Positions 27,472 to 39,194 are shown, counted from the stretch's first letter. The stretch: DNA of 64,000 bases from Asterias amurensis (GCF_032118995.1 NC_092667.1:6741857-6805856), one strand, 5' to 3'. Notes: generated by a model not told the origin, from the sequence alone. Made by a program: numbers and translations.

Positions 27472-27489
27472 TTAAAGACAATTGATACT

Positions 27490-27632
27490 ATTTCACAAAC
27501 TCTTCCTAACTTAAGACTAATCTTAGGACTTAGGACGAGTCCCAACCCTGCACTCATGCAGACCTCAAGATTAATCCTAAGTTAGGACGAGTTACTCGTC
27601 TTAACATAAGACGAGTCCTACTCTTTGTGAAA
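27490..27632. mobile_element. Foldback MITE with ATTTCACAAA ends
   Basis: Ends are ATTTCACAAA and TTTGTGAAAT. The interior contains repeated inverted pieces of CTTAAGACTAATCTTAGGAC and GACGAGTC. No coding capacity. Confidence 0.7.
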
Positions 27633-27727
27633 TCGACCCTGTATCCTCACTTGGTGTATCTCAACATGGTAGGAATGCTGAGATTTGAAAAAGTTGCTGG
27701 CTTTGCGATGCGAGAAGAGTGTGTGAT

Positions 27728-28144
27728 GTACGGTGGCCCACAACTGTCACGGCAAAACAAAAAGCGCCACGGCAAAACAAAAATTCCCACGGCAAAACAA
27801 AAAGCGCCACGGCAAAACAAAAAGCGCCACGGCAATACGCAAAAGCGCCACGGCAATACGCAAAGAGCCACGGCAAAACAAAAAGCGCCACGGCAAAACA
27901 AAAAGCGCCACGGCAAAACAAAAAGCGCCACGGCAAAACAAAAAGCGCCACGGCAAAACAAAAAGCGCCACGACAAAACGAAAAGCGCCACGGCAAAACG
28001 AAAAGAGCCACGGCAAAACGCAAAGAGCCCCGGCAAAACGAAAAGCATGCGGGTTAAAGTTTGAAAGGAGTCGCGGTGATTCATGGGATATGATATAATG
28101 GTCAGCACGCGCAGTGTGCAGTTGATCTTTAGGCCCACGTAATG
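27728..28144 (+). repeat. Left arm of a 12.9-kb inverted pair
   Basis: Starts TACGGTGGCCCACAACTGTC, continues through the 20-bp minisatellite, then GCATGCGGGTTAAAG, GTGATTCATGGGATA and GGCCCACGTAATGTGT. All of these blocks recur in reverse complement and reverse order at 39,690-40,660. The arms lie outside the Helitron-like cluster. Confidence 0.85.
27748..28049 (+). repeat. 20-bp minisatellite, 15 units
   Basis: Unit CACGGCAAAACAAAAAGCGC. Variants have ATTCC, AATACGC, GAGCC and AAAACG changes, and one unit is 21 bp. Long open frames on both strands (Lys/Arg-rich on +, Phe/Cys-rich on -) are consequences of the unit and are not reported as genes. Confidence 0.95.
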
Positions 28145-28159
28145 TGTACACACGTTCAG

Positions 28160-28225
28160 GTCCCACAGTTCCAAGCCAACTCGGTCCCAAGTCAACTCGG
28201 TCCCAGGTCAACTCTGTCCTTCGAC
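28160..28225. repeat. 16-bp repeat (CAACTCGGTCCCAAGT), inverted partner at 29,143-29,205
   Basis: About three copies of CAACTCGGTCCCAAGT lie here, and about three copies of the reverse complement lie at 29,143-29,205. Together they bracket the foldback at 28,511 and about 370 bp of unassigned AT-rich DNA on each side of it. Confidence 0.8.
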
Positions 28226-28510
28226 CAACCTTTATGTTTTTAAAATCATTTTATTGTAGTTTCGTGTAAGTTAACTTGATAATATTATTATGTTCGTGTA
28301 AGTTTACTTACTTTTTTGTAAGTTAACTGGAAAGTTTTGTTTAGTATTATTTTTTTTTGTCACCTGGCTGGAAATAGAATTTTTTTTTCTTTCAAACATA
28401 AGAGTATATGCTTACAAACAGTAAAACATTTTTTTAGTAATTGTTTGTCACGATTTATATGTTTAAAAAATATATAAAGTTGATGGGGGCTGACTCCGCC
28501 TACCCCTTTT

Positions 28511-28773
28511 GTGACGTCAATCGAGGCAGACTTTGCCTGCAATGCGTATAGTAAACACACGTGCAAAGTACATGTACGTCCAAGTCGTGAATTGGTACAT
28601 TTCAAAAAGTGTTTTTCTGCATTCAGCAGCAATACACCTGGTCGGCATTGCCGGAAAAAAAACATTTTTATTTTTTTTGAAACGTACAAACTCACGACTT
28701 GGTCCGTACATGTACTTTTGCAATTGTGTTTACTCTACGCATTACAGGCAAAGTCTGCCTCGATTGACGTCAC
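28511..28773. mobile_element. Foldback element with about 95-bp arms
   Basis: GTGACGTCAATCGAGGCAGA at 28,511 is matched in reverse complement at the other end (CGATTGACGTCAC, 28,761-28,773). Pairing continues through AATGCGTA, TAAACACA, AAAGTACATGTACG and AAGTCGTGA with a few mismatches. The loop is about 70 bp. A TGACGTCA octamer is in each arm. Confidence 0.85.
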
Positions 28774-29228
28774 GAACAGCGCCCTCTCGGGTCGGGGTCT
28801 ACTCTTAAATTTGTAAATAACATAAGAACTGTTTTTTTTTAAACCTTAGTTAACTGTTTATTCACACCCCACTCATCAAAACACATATATTAGTGACAAA
28901 AGCTTTATTTTGAAAAAATACCACTTCCAGGTGACTTTAACCAAACATCAATTTTCTCATAAATCGTACATTGAACTCATTGTTTTTCAGTTGAAATTTA
29001 TTCGCCCAACACAATTATTCACTAGTGAAACAAACACATGTTGAATATAAATGAGACGCTATTGAAGGTATCGAATATACCCTGGAGATCGGTACACACT
29101 CATCTCGTTTAATGTACAAAGTCAAAGGACGTCAAAGAACTTTCCGTCAACCATACGGACCGAGTTGACTTGGGACCGAGTTGACTTGGGACCGAGTTGA
29201 CTCATAATCATAATTATAGCATTCACCG
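28774..29228. other. Unassigned AT-rich DNA
   Basis: No gene seen. It ends in the inverted 16-bp repeats (29,143-29,205) described above. Confidence 0.5.
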
Positions 29229-29232
29229 TTAA

Positions 29233-29592
29233 AGCCATTGGACACTTTCGGTAAACAGTATTGTCCAAAGGCCCACACACTTCGTGTATCACAACTTATA
29301 TATAAAATAACACACCTGCGAAAATTAAGGCTCAATCGGTCATCGGAGTCGGGAGAAAATAACGGGAAAACCCACCTTTGTTTCCGCACGTTTCGCGGTG
29401 TAATGACACGTGTTCAAAATAAATCCGAAATTCTCGACGACGAGAATTGACAATTGTTTTACAAAAAGTAAAGCATTTCATGGAATAACATTTCAAGAGA
29501 AGTCTTTCACCATTATCTTCTATAAACCCTGTAAGTTATTTGTAAATATGTGAACTTTTTTTTCTGTTCCGAAAGTGTATAATTGGCTGACG
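29233..29592 (+). mobile_element. MITE-2, copy 1
   Basis: Flanked by TTAA (29,229-29,232 and 29,593-29,596). The left terminal inverted repeat is AGCCATTGGACACTTTCGG. The right end is decayed (CCGAAAGTGTATAATTGGCT). The interior has AATTCTCGACGACGAGAATT and AGTAAAGCATTTCATGGAA, shared with copies 2 and 3. Confidence 0.85.
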
Positions 29593-29596
29593 TTAA

Positions 29597-29940
29597 AGCC
29601 ATTGGACACTTTCGGTAAAAAACAGTATTGTCCAAGGCCCACACTTCGTGTATTACAACTTAAAGATAAAATAACAAACCTGTGAAAATTTAGGCTCAAT
29701 TGGTCATCGGAGTCGGGAGAAGATAACGGGAAAACCCACCCCTTCTTTCCGCACGTTTCGCCGTGTCATGACATGTGTTTAAAATCAATCCGTAATTCTC
29801 GATATCGAGAATTAATATTGTTTTAATGTTTTCTCAAAAAGTAAAGCATTTCATGGAACAATATTTCTTGAGAAGTCTTCACCTTTACCTTATGTAAACC
29901 CTGTAAGTTATTTGAAATCTTCCGAAAGTGTCCAATGGCT
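29597..29940 (+). mobile_element. MITE-2, copy 2 (tandem with copy 1)
   Basis: Starts directly after the TTAA shared with copy 1 and ends CCGAAAGTGTCCAATGGCT followed by TTAA (29,941-29,944). Both inverted repeats are intact. It is about 350 bp with no coding capacity. Confidence 0.88.
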
Positions 29941-30029
29941 TTAAAAACAAAAAAGGAAGAAAAGAAATAGAAAGGAAATGCCCTCCTGCAGTAACTGCGG
30001 GAATGAACTCGAGAGTGCAGAATTTTTTT

Positions 30030-30200
30030 AGGTGTTCGGGCCAACAGCCCGAAACACCTCTTATTTTTGTTCGTTTTTTTTTTCTTTTTAGGTGTTCGGG
30101 TATTGAACCCGAACACCTCTTATTTTTGTTCGGTTTTTTAGGTGTTCGGGCCAACAGCCCGGAACACCTCTTATTAGGTGTTCGGGCAACAGCCCGAACA
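30030..30200. repeat. Cluster of four AGGTGTTCGGG hairpins
   Basis: Four strong stem-loops (30,030-30,059; 30,090-30,119; 30,140-30,169; 30,176-30,200) of the form AGGTGTTCGGG-loop-CCCGAACACCT. They are separated by CTTATTTTTGTTCG and T-runs. Loops alternate between CCAACAG and TATTGAA types. The sequence CAACAGCC-GAACACCT also precedes the terminal hairpin of the first Helitron-like unit, so these may be derived termini. Confidence 0.85.
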
Positions 30201-30808
30201 ACTCATTGATTTTGTTCGTTTTATTTTTTATTTTATTTTTTTGGGGGGGGTTTTCTTATTCTTCTCGCTGTCGATTGTCCGCAAGAAAAAGCATAGTTGC
30301 GAAGCTTGTATTAAGTTGAAACTTTGCACACAGGTAGACAATAACCAGTAGATGATGCAAAAGTTGTTACGTCACGATGACGTCATCAGTTGACGAGATA
30401 CACTCATTCAAAGTTTATTATTTCAAAAAATCATAACTTTAGATCTACATGAGGGATTTTTACAATCCATACATCATCGGAAAGGGCAATTAAAACTCCG
30501 TAAACACCTCACAGACATGACCCCATTTTTATTTTGTCTTCCGGCTCAAACGAGAGGTTGAAAATATCAAAATTCATGTATAAAGAACTACAAAATTCCC
30601 CCATTGATTGCGCGTAAAGATTTTACGATTACATGTACACTTACTTTGTCACCACGTGTAAGCATGCGGTGCATTGCGGTCACCATGTGTTAGTATGCGG
30701 TGCATTGAGGAGCATAGTCACTCTCTGCACCGCGTTTTGATCGTTTTAGTCTGCGTTCGAGGCGTTCTCAACATAATGTCAGTTTTCTTCAAAAGTAATT
30801 AGTTTTAT

Positions 30809-30912
30809 AAACGACCATACTGCGTTGATAACACCGGTTCTCGTCCGGTCACTGAGGTTAAGCAAAAACGGGCCCAGTCAGTATTTGGATGGGAGACCAC
30901 GTGGCGACCAAT
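30809..30912 (+). pseudogene. 5S rRNA-derived sequence (pseudogene or SINE3-type head)
   Basis: ACGACCATAC, ACACCGGTTCTCGTCCG, GAGGTTAAGCAA, CGGGCCCAGT and TTTGGATGGGAGACCAC follow the 5S rRNA order and spacing. The A-box/C-box internal promoter region is largely kept (GTTAAGC and TGGATGGG-GACC). The normal 3' end that pairs with the 5' end is missing, and the sequence continues into ATATTTGTACTGTTTATTT. It is therefore not a functional 5S gene. A decayed 5S copy or a 5S-headed SINE are both possible. Confidence 0.85.
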
Positions 30913-30969
30913 ATTTGTACTGTTTATTTTTGTATTTATTGTTTTCTTCTCCTATAAATAGCCTCCTTT

Positions 30970-31560
30970 GTAGTCTGTTTTTAAGGCGTTTTCAACATAC
31001 ATTTCCTTTCCGGCTAGTTAGTCTCTTCTCCAGTCGTCATTATGCATTAAGCTCCTAAATCCTCAACCACAAAAGTTATTTTGACAATCTATACATCATA
31101 TGAAAGGGCTTTACGTATGTAGTCTGCTTTCAAGGTGTTTTCAACAAACACTTCCTTTCCGGTTAGTTAGTCTTTTCTCCAGTCGTCATTATGCATAGTT
31201 CCTATGTCCTCAACCACAAAAGCTATTTTGACAATCTGTACATGATATGAAAGGGCTTTACGTACGTAGTCTGTTTTCATGGCTTTTCAACAAACATTTC
31301 CCTTCCGGTTAGTTAGTCTCTTCTCCAGTCGTCATTATTCATCAGTTCACATTTCCTCAACCACAAAAGCTATTTTGAAAATCTATACATCATATGAAAG
31401 GGCTTTACGTACGTAGTCTGTTTTCAAGGCGTTTTCAACAAACATTTCCTTTCTGGTTAGTTAGTCTCTTCTCCAGTCGCCATTATTCATCAGTTCACGT
31501 GTCCTCAAACACAAAATCTATTTTGACAATCTATACATCATATGAAAGGGCCTCACGTAT
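30970..31560 (+). repeat. 147-bp tandem repeat, four copies
   Basis: GTAGTCTG starts at 30,970, 31,119, 31,266 and 31,413 (periods 149, 147, 147). Each copy runs through CTTTCCGGTTAGTTAGTCTC, CCAGTCGTCATTAT, CAACCACAAAAGCTATTTT and ATCATATGAAAGGGC. The other Helitron-like units hold a single homologous copy, for example about 33,770-33,905. Confidence 0.9.
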
Positions 31561-31870
31561 TCCACAAAAATGGGTATGTTGGTGACCTTCTCTTGACTTG
31601 TTGACCTTTTTAAACTGGAAGAGCCTGTAAAATGCTTTAAAAAGGCATTATTTAAAGGCTTTTAGGTTGAAATGTACACTTTTTGATGCTTTTTCCATAA
31701 AATCTTTACACATCGAGAAAACGCTTTGGTTTTGATTTCTTTGTAATTTGACGGGATACTTACAATACTTGTTTCATTTATTCAAACACTGACCCAACAA
31801 CAGCCGAACACCTAGTGTTTGTTTTTACAAACACTATATCTAGTTTTTGTTCGTTTTTTTTTTTCTTTTT

Positions 31871-31957
31871 AGGTGTTCGGGCCAACAGCCCGGAACATCT
31901 CTTATTTTTGTTCGTTTTTTTTCTTTTTAGGTGTTCGGGTATTGAACCCGAACACCT
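31871..31957. repeat. Two further AGGTGTTCGGG hairpins
   Basis: Stem-loops at 31,871-31,900 and 31,929-31,957 of the same two loop types as at 30,030-30,200. They lie between the end of unit 0 and the start of unit 1. Confidence 0.85.
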
Positions 31958-31984
31958 CTTATTTTTGTTCGGTTTTTTTTACTT

Positions 31985-34283
31985 TATCTTCTTCTTCTTC
32001 TTCTTCTCAGCGTCCCTTGTCCGCTAACAAAAGCGCCTTTCCCAAATTTGTATGAACTTGAAACTTCACACATAGTTAGCGATTTATTAGGAGAAGAAAC
32101 CGTGTGAGTTACGTCATGATGACGTCATCAATTCTTGAGTTATGAATATTCAAAGTTTATTAATTCAAAAAATCATAACTTTTGATCTACATGAGGGATT
32201 CTTACAATCGAAACATCATCGGAATCGTCATTGAAAACTCCGTAAACGCCCCACAGACATGACCCCATTTTGATGTTGTCTTCCGGCTCAAAAGAGAGGT
32301 TGAAAATTTCAAAATTCACGTCTAAAGAACAACGTAAATCCCCATTGGTATGTGCATAAACATTGCACGTAGGCATACACACAACGTGTAGTGTGTTAGT
32401 GGTGCAGCAGAGCACGCTCTAGTGATCATCCATTCTGCTTATTAGCGGCGATTGTCCGCTAAAAAAATCACACTTCCCAAGCACATATAAAGTTGAAACT
32501 ATACACATAGTTAGATATGTATAAGGAGAAGAAACAGTTTGAGTTGTGTCACGATGACGTCATCAATTCTTGAGTTATGAATTTTCAAAATTTATTATTT
32601 CAAAAAATCATAACTTTTGATCTACAAGATGGGTTGTTACAATCGACACATCATCGGAAAGTTCGTTAAAAACTCCGTAAATGCCTCGCAGACGTGATCC
32701 CATTTTGAGCTCGTCTTCTGGTTCAAAATCGAGTTCGAAAATTCACAATTTCTTGTATAAAGAACTACGAAATTTCCCCACTGGTTGTGCGTAACACTTG
32801 TGGCGTACACGTGTAGTGTATTAGGCATAATTTATTTGGTGGCATGCTGCCAAGTTTGTTGTACTCTGTGCCATAGCGTGATACGCATAGAGCTATATAG
32901 CTATGCAGAACGCTGCGAAAACGATTTCATTTCAATCTTCAGCATCAAATTGTCCAAATGTTACCCTTCTGATGGCTTAGTGGTCAATGTGGAATTGAAG
33001 ACGAAGTTTCGCTGAGATGGCCACCTACTTCAGTGATTCATGGGACTTTTAACAAAATGACGAACATTGGTCATGTTTTGGTTAAACACCGAGAAGAATA
33101 GAGACGTTACATCGATCGACCACTCCCCCCGGGTGAAGGGCGTTTTGGGCCCACGGAATTCACGTCAGTATTACGATATCTATTACTTCTTGAACTTAGC
33201 ATAATCATCAATTGTTTTGATTATTTGTTAAAACAACTATCCAAGTTATTTTGAGTTAAATATTTTGAAGAAAAAAAATCTCTGGAATAACATAAGCCCT
33301 TTCGAACTTTCTCTAGTAGGAAAGGACGTTACGTAAACTAATCTATTTCTACCTCCATGCACAGACATGGATGTTACAATACAAAACATTCAAAGAAAAC
33401 AGAATGGTTAAAGCATAAGGCCCAAGCAATTAGGAGTGGTCTTGCTAAAAAAACTGCCGGATTAAACAAAACTTTAGTACAAACAAATCAATAAAACAAT
33501 CCAGATTTTCATCGTCTTCTTCTCTTCGTCCCTTGCCTCGAACAAAAGCACACTTCCCAAACTCGTATGAACTTGAAACTTCGCACATAGTTAGATATGC
33601 ATTAGGAGTGGAATAATGTGTTAGTTAGGTCATGATGACGTCATCCATTCTTGAGTAATAAAAATTCAAATTATTATTTCAAAAAATCATTATTTTTGAT
33701 CCACGTTTTCTTTTTTTTACTTCTTTTTTAAAATATTATCAATAGAGCGCGAAAAAGCTTCATGAAGAATAGTCTTCGTTCAAGGCGGTTAAAAAGTACA
33801 TGCCCCTTACAGTATTTTCTTCAGTCGTCAGCCAATATTTCCTTAGTTCATATTTCCTAAACTACATAAGCTGTTTTGACAATCTGTACATCATATGAAA
33901 GGGCTTTACGTACTTGACAGAAATGGATATGTTTGTGAACTTTTGTTGACCTTTTGACCTGTTTAAACGGGAAGTGACTGTGAAATGATTTGAAAGGGCG
34001 TGGTTGATTGTCTTATAGGTCGAAATAAACATCCTTTGATGCTTTACCATCACACCATACAAGTTTGGCAAAGGTCTGGTTTAAAACAAATATTACCGAT
34101 GACGTCACCAAACATACACTTTTACTAGATGACGTAATCATGTGGTTTTGACAGTTTTTGTAATTTGAATCATTTATTACAAATCTTGAGAACAAAGCAA
34201 GGTATAGTATTTGTTTTTTAATCCAGGCTTTTACTCCCAGAAACCGAACAACTTGAGTTTGTTCACAAACTCTCAATCTCTAG
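31985..34283 (+). mobile_element. Helitron-like unit 1 (2.3 kb)
   Basis: Starts in a CTT microsatellite and CGTCCCTTGTCCGCTAAC. It contains three degenerate tandem A blocks (about 32,010, 32,450 and 33,520), each with AACTTGAAACTTC and GATGACGTCATC. It ends with GAGTTTGT-TC-ACAAACTC (34,255-34,272) and CTAG (34,280-34,283) before T. The whole unit is repeated at an offset of 2,302 bp. The open frames inside are short, lie on opposite strands and are not conserved coding. Confidence 0.65.
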
Positions 34284-34284
34284 T

Positions 34285-36609
34285 TCTTCATACTTCTTCT
34301 TCTTCTTCTCCACGTCCCTTGTCCGCTAACAAAAGCGCCTTTCCCAAATTTGTATGAACTTGAAACTTCACACATAGTTAGCGATTTATTAGGAGAAGAA
34401 ACCGTGTGAGTTACGTCATGATGACGTCATCAATTCTTGAGTTATGAATATTCAAAGTTTATTAATTCAAAAAATCATAACTTTTGATCTACATGAGGGA
34501 TTCTTACAATCGAAACATCATCGGAATCGTCATTGAAAACTCCGTAAACGCCCCACAGACATGACCCCATTTTGATGTTGTCTTCCGGCTCAAAAGAGAG
34601 GTTGAAAATTTCAAAATTCACGTCTAAAGAACAACGTAAATCCCCATTGGTATGTGCATAAACATTGCACGTAGGCATACACACAACGTGTAGTGTATTA
34701 GCGGTGCAGCAGAGCACGCTCCAGTGATCATCCATTCTGCTTATTAGCGGCGATTGTCCGCTAAAAAAATCACACTTCCCAAGCACATATAAAGTTGAAA
34801 CTTCACACATAGTTAGATATGTATAAGGAGAAGAAACCGTTTGAGTTATGTCACGATGACGTCATCAATTCTTGAGTTATGAATTTTCAAAATTTATTAT
34901 TTCAAAAAATCATAACTTTTGATCTACATGATGGGTTGTTACAATCGACACATCATCGGAAAGTTCGTTAAAAACTCCGTAAATGCCTCGCAGACGTGAT
35001 CCCATTTTGAGCTCGTCTTCTGGTTCAAAATCGAGTTTGAAAATTCACAATTTCTTGTATAAAGAACTACGAAATTTCCCCATTGGTTGTGCGTAACACT
35101 TGTGGCGTACACGTGTAGTGTATTAGGCATAATTTATTTGGTGGCATGCTGCCAAGTTTGTTGTACTCTGTGCCATAGCGTGATATGCATAGAGCTATAT
35201 AGCTATGCAGAACGCTGCGAAAACGATTTCATTTCAATCTTCAGCGTCAAATTGTTCAAATGTTACCCTTCTGATGGCTTAGTGGTCAATGTGGAATTGA
35301 AGACGAAGTTTCGCTGAGATAGCCACCTACTTCAGTGATTCATGGGACTTTTAATTATGTGAAAAAATAACAGTACAAAATGACGAACATTGGTCATGTT
35401 TTGGTTAAACACCGAGAGGAATAGAGACGTTACATCGATCGACCACTCCCCCCGGGTGAAGGGCGTTTTGGGCCCACGGAATTCACGTCAGTATTACGAT
35501 ATCTATTACTTCTTGAACTTAGCATAATCATCAATTGTTTTGATTATTTGTTAAAACAACTATCCAAGTTATTTTGAGTTAAATATTTTGAAGAAAAAAA
35601 ATCTCTGGAATAACATAAGCCCTTTCAAACTTTCTCTAGTAGGAAAGGACGTTACGTAAACTAATCTATTTCTACCTCCATGCACAGACATGGATGTTAC
35701 AATACAAAACATTCAAAGAAAACAGAATGGTTAAAGCATAAGGCCCAAGCAATTAGGAGTGGTCTTGCTAAAATAAACTGCCGGATTAAACAAAACTTTA
35801 GTACAAACAAATAAATAAAACAATCCAGATTTTCATCTTCTTCTTCTCTTCGTCCCTTGTCCTCGAACAAAAGCACACTTCCCAAACTCGTATGAACTTG
35901 AAACTTCGCACATAGTTAGATATGCATTAGGAGTGGAATAATGTGTTAGTTAGGTCATGATGACGTCATCCATTCTTGAGTAATAAAAATTCAAATTATT
36001 ATTTCAAAAAATCATTATTTTTGATCCACGTTTTTTTTTTTTTTACTTCTTTTTAAAAATATTATCAATAGAGCGCGAAAAAGCTTCATGAAGAATAGTC
36101 TTCGTTCAAGGCGGTTAAAACATACATGCCCCTTACAGTCTTTTCTTCAGTCGTCAGTCAATATTTCCTTAGTTCATATTTCCTAAACTACATAAGCTAT
36201 TTTGACAATCTGTACATCATATGAAAGGGCTTTACGTACTTGACAGAAATGGATATGTTGGTGAACTTTCGTTGACCTTTTGACCTGTTTAAACGGGAAG
36301 TGACTGTGAAATGATTTGAAAGGGCGCGGTTCATTGTCTTTTAGGTCGAAATAAACATCCTTTGATGCTTTACCATCACACCATACAAGTCTGGCAAAGG
36401 TCTGGTTTAAAACAAATATTACCGATGACGTCACCAAACATACACTTTTACTAGATGACGTAATCATGTGGTTTTGACAGTTTTTGTAATTTGAATCATT
36501 TATTACAAATCTTGAGAACAAAGCAAGGTGTAATATTTGTTTTTTAATCCAGGCTTTTACTCCCGGAAACCGAACACCTTGAGTTTGTTCACAAACTCTC
36601 AATCTCTAG
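34285..36609 (+). mobile_element. Helitron-like unit 2 (tandem copy of unit 1)
   Basis: A head-to-tail duplicate of unit 1, differing by scattered substitutions and small indels; the offset grows from 2,302 to 2,326 bp. The same hairpin (36,581-36,598) and CTAG (36,606-36,609) close the unit. The CTT microsatellite at the start of the next unit follows at once. Confidence 0.68.
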
Positions 36610-36610
36610 T

Positions 36611-38191
36611 TCTTCATACTTCTTCTTCTTTTCTTCTTCTTCTTCTGAACGTCCCTTGTCCGCTAACAAAAGCGCCTTTCCCAAACTCGTATGAACTTGA
36701 AACTTCACACATAGTTAGCGATTTATTAGGAGAAGAAACCGTGTGAGTTACGTCATGATGACGTCATCAATTCTTGAGTTATGAATATTCAAAGTTTATT
36801 AATTCAAAAAATCATAACTTTTGATCTACATGAGGGATTCTTACAATCGAAACATCATCGGAATCGTCATTGAAAACTCCGTAAACGCCCTACAGACATG
36901 ACCCCATTTTGATGTTGTCTTCCGGCTCAAAAGAGAGGTTGAAAATTTCAAAATTCACGTCTAAAGAACAACGTAAATCCCCATTGGTATGTGCATAAAC
37001 ATTGCACGTAGGCATACACACAACGTGTAGTGTATTAGCGGTGCAGCAGAGTCACGCTCCAGTGATCATCCATAGAGCGCGAAAAAGCTTCACAAACTAC
37101 ATAAGCTATTTTGACAATCTATACATCATATGAAAGGGCTTTACGTACTTTACAGAAATGGAGATGTTGGTGAACTTTCGTTGACCTTTTGACCTGTTTA
37201 AACCGGATGTGACTGTGAAATGATTCGAAAGGGCGTTGTTTATTGCCTTTTAGGTTGAAATATACATCCTTTGATCCACAGCATACAAGTCCGGCAAAGG
37301 TCTGGTTTAAAAGACATACTTGCTAAGCTCACATAAACTTGAAACTTCACACATCGTTAGATATTCATTAGTAGATGAAACCGTTTTAGTTTCGTCATGA
37401 TGACGTCACCAGGTGTCGAATTACAAGGTTTTTAGGTTCAAAAAGTGACCACTTGCTTTTCGCTATATGTCTTCGAATTTTACAGTTATGATATTTATAA
37501 TTACGCATCTGATAGATCAAGACTGGGACTACATTTGAAAAGTTGACGTCAAAATCGTATGACTCCTCCTTCCGTTCGTACCGGAAGGTCAAAGTTTGCA
37601 ATTGTATATTTTTCTTCAAAAATACATCTCCGTCCCTTGCCCTCTAACAAAAACACACTTCTCAAACCTGTATGACCTTCTAACTTCACACATAGTTAGA
37701 TATTTATTAGGAGAAGAAACCGTTTGAGTTACGTCACGATGACGTCATCAATTCTTGAGTTATGAATTTTCAAAGTTTATTATTTCAAAAATTATAACTT
37801 TTGATCTACATGATGGGTTGTTGCAATCGACACATCATCGGAAAGTTCGTTAAAAACTCCGTAAATGCCTCGCAGACATGATCCCATTTTGATCTCGTCT
37901 TCTGGTTCAAAATCGAGTTTGAAAATTCATAATTTCATGTAAAAAGAACTACGAAATTTCCCCATTGGAAATTGCAAATTAAAACCTAAAGCCAATCTCA
38001 CACAAAAATATTGCATTTGTGAAGAAAAAAAGGAGTCGTTAAAAACTGTGACCAGGTTTAACTATAAAAATTAACGACACGTTGTAGAAAAGTCATCGTT
38101 ATGTTTATGGTTCAATGTTTTTGAACTACGTCATCACGTAACGCCCAACCGAACACCGTATTTTTGTAATTAACAAAAATTTTATGTCTAG
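36611..38191 (+). mobile_element. Helitron-like unit 3, internally deleted
   Basis: Begins like unit 2, then jumps at about 37,070 from the end of the first A block to the AGAGCGCGAAAAAGCTTC segment that lies 1.3 kb further on in unit 1. More diverged A-like blocks follow at about 37,310 and 37,625. It ends with a hairpin of different sequence, ATTTTTGT-AATTA-ACAAAAAT (38,160-38,180), then CTAG (38,188-38,191) and T. Confidence 0.6.
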
Positions 38192-38192
38192 T

Positions 38193-39194
38193 TGATACTT
38201 ATTCTTCTTCTTCTTCTTCTTCTTCTTCTGTACGTCCCTTGTCCCTCTACAAAACATCTTTCTAAACATCGTATGAACTTGAAACTTCACACATAGTTAG
38301 ATATTTATTAGGAGAAGAAACCGTGTGAGTTACGTTATGATGACGTCATAAATTCTTGAGTTATGACTATTCAAAGTTTATCAATTCAAAAAATCATAAC
38401 TTTTGATCTACATGAGGGATTCTTACAATCGAAACATCATCGGAATCGTTATTGAAAACTCCGTTAACGCCCCACAGACATGACCCCATTTCGATGTTGT
38501 CTTCTGGCTCAAAAAAGGGGTTGAAAATTTCAAAATTCACGTCTAAAACAGAACGTAAATCCCTATTGGTATGTGCATTAAACATTGCACGTAGGCATAC
38601 ACACAACGTGTAGTGTATTAGCGGTGCAGCAGAGTCACGCTCCAGTGATCATCCATAGAGCAAGAATAGTCTTCGTTCAAGGCGGTTAAAACATACATGC
38701 CCATTACAATCTTTTCTACAGTCGTCATTATTTCCTAAGTTCATAAATTATTTTCTAAACTACATAAGCTATTTTGACAATCTATACATCATATGAAAGG
38801 GCTTTACGTACTGTACAGAAATGGATATCTTGGTGAAATGTCGTTGGCCTTTTGACCTGTTTAAACCGAAAGTGACTGTGAAATTATTTGAAAGGGCGTT
38901 GTTTATTGCCTTTTAGGTTAAAATCATGGAGGAATAAACAAATGTACATCCTTTGATGCTTTACCATCACAGCATACAAGTCTGGCAAAGGTCTGGTTTA
39001 AAACAAATATTACCGATGACGTCACCAAACATCTTTTACTAGAGTAATGCATGTTGTTTTGACAGTTTTTGCAATTTGAATAATTTATTACAAATCTTGA
39101 GAACAAAGCAAGGTGTAATATTTGTTTTTTAATCCAGGCTTTTACTCCCGGAAACCGAACACCTCGAGTTTGTTCACAAACTCTCAATCTCTAG
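38193..39194 (+). mobile_element. Helitron-like unit 4, internally deleted (1.0 kb)
   Basis: CTT microsatellite start, one A block, then directly the GAATAGTCTTCGTTC segment and the 3' end. Terminal hairpin GAGTTTGT-TC-ACAAACTC, CTAG at 39,191-39,194, then T. Last unit of the cluster. Confidence 0.62.

Larger units (their letters stand above)
30235..31843 (+). mobile_element. Helitron-like unit 0
   Basis: Starts with a GTCGATTGTCCGC block and the A block shared with later units (GAAACTTTGCACACA, then GATGACGTCATCA, then a CATAACTTT/GATCTACATGAGGG block). It then carries a 5S-related insertion, four copies of a 147-bp repeat, and the unit end. At the end CCGAACACCT leads into a 9-bp stem hairpin (31,814-31,835), four bases, and CTAG (31,840-31,843) followed by T. 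A terminal hairpin followed by CTRR at an A|T insertion site is the Helitron 3' signature. No Rep/helicase coding is present, so the unit is non-autonomous. Confidence 0.6.

Noticed and set aside
27627..28211. Basic and Cys/Phe-rich repeat proteins on the two strands
   Set aside because: Both come directly from the 20-bp minisatellite; 20 is not a multiple of 3, so all frames stay open by repetition.
30809..30912. A functional 5S rRNA gene
   Set aside because: The 3' end needed for the terminal stem is missing and no T-run terminator follows at the right distance.
32173..35317. Repeated open frames of 63-111 codons in the Helitron-like units
   Set aside because: They are carried along by the tandem duplication, lie on opposite strands, and are broken in the diverged unit copies.
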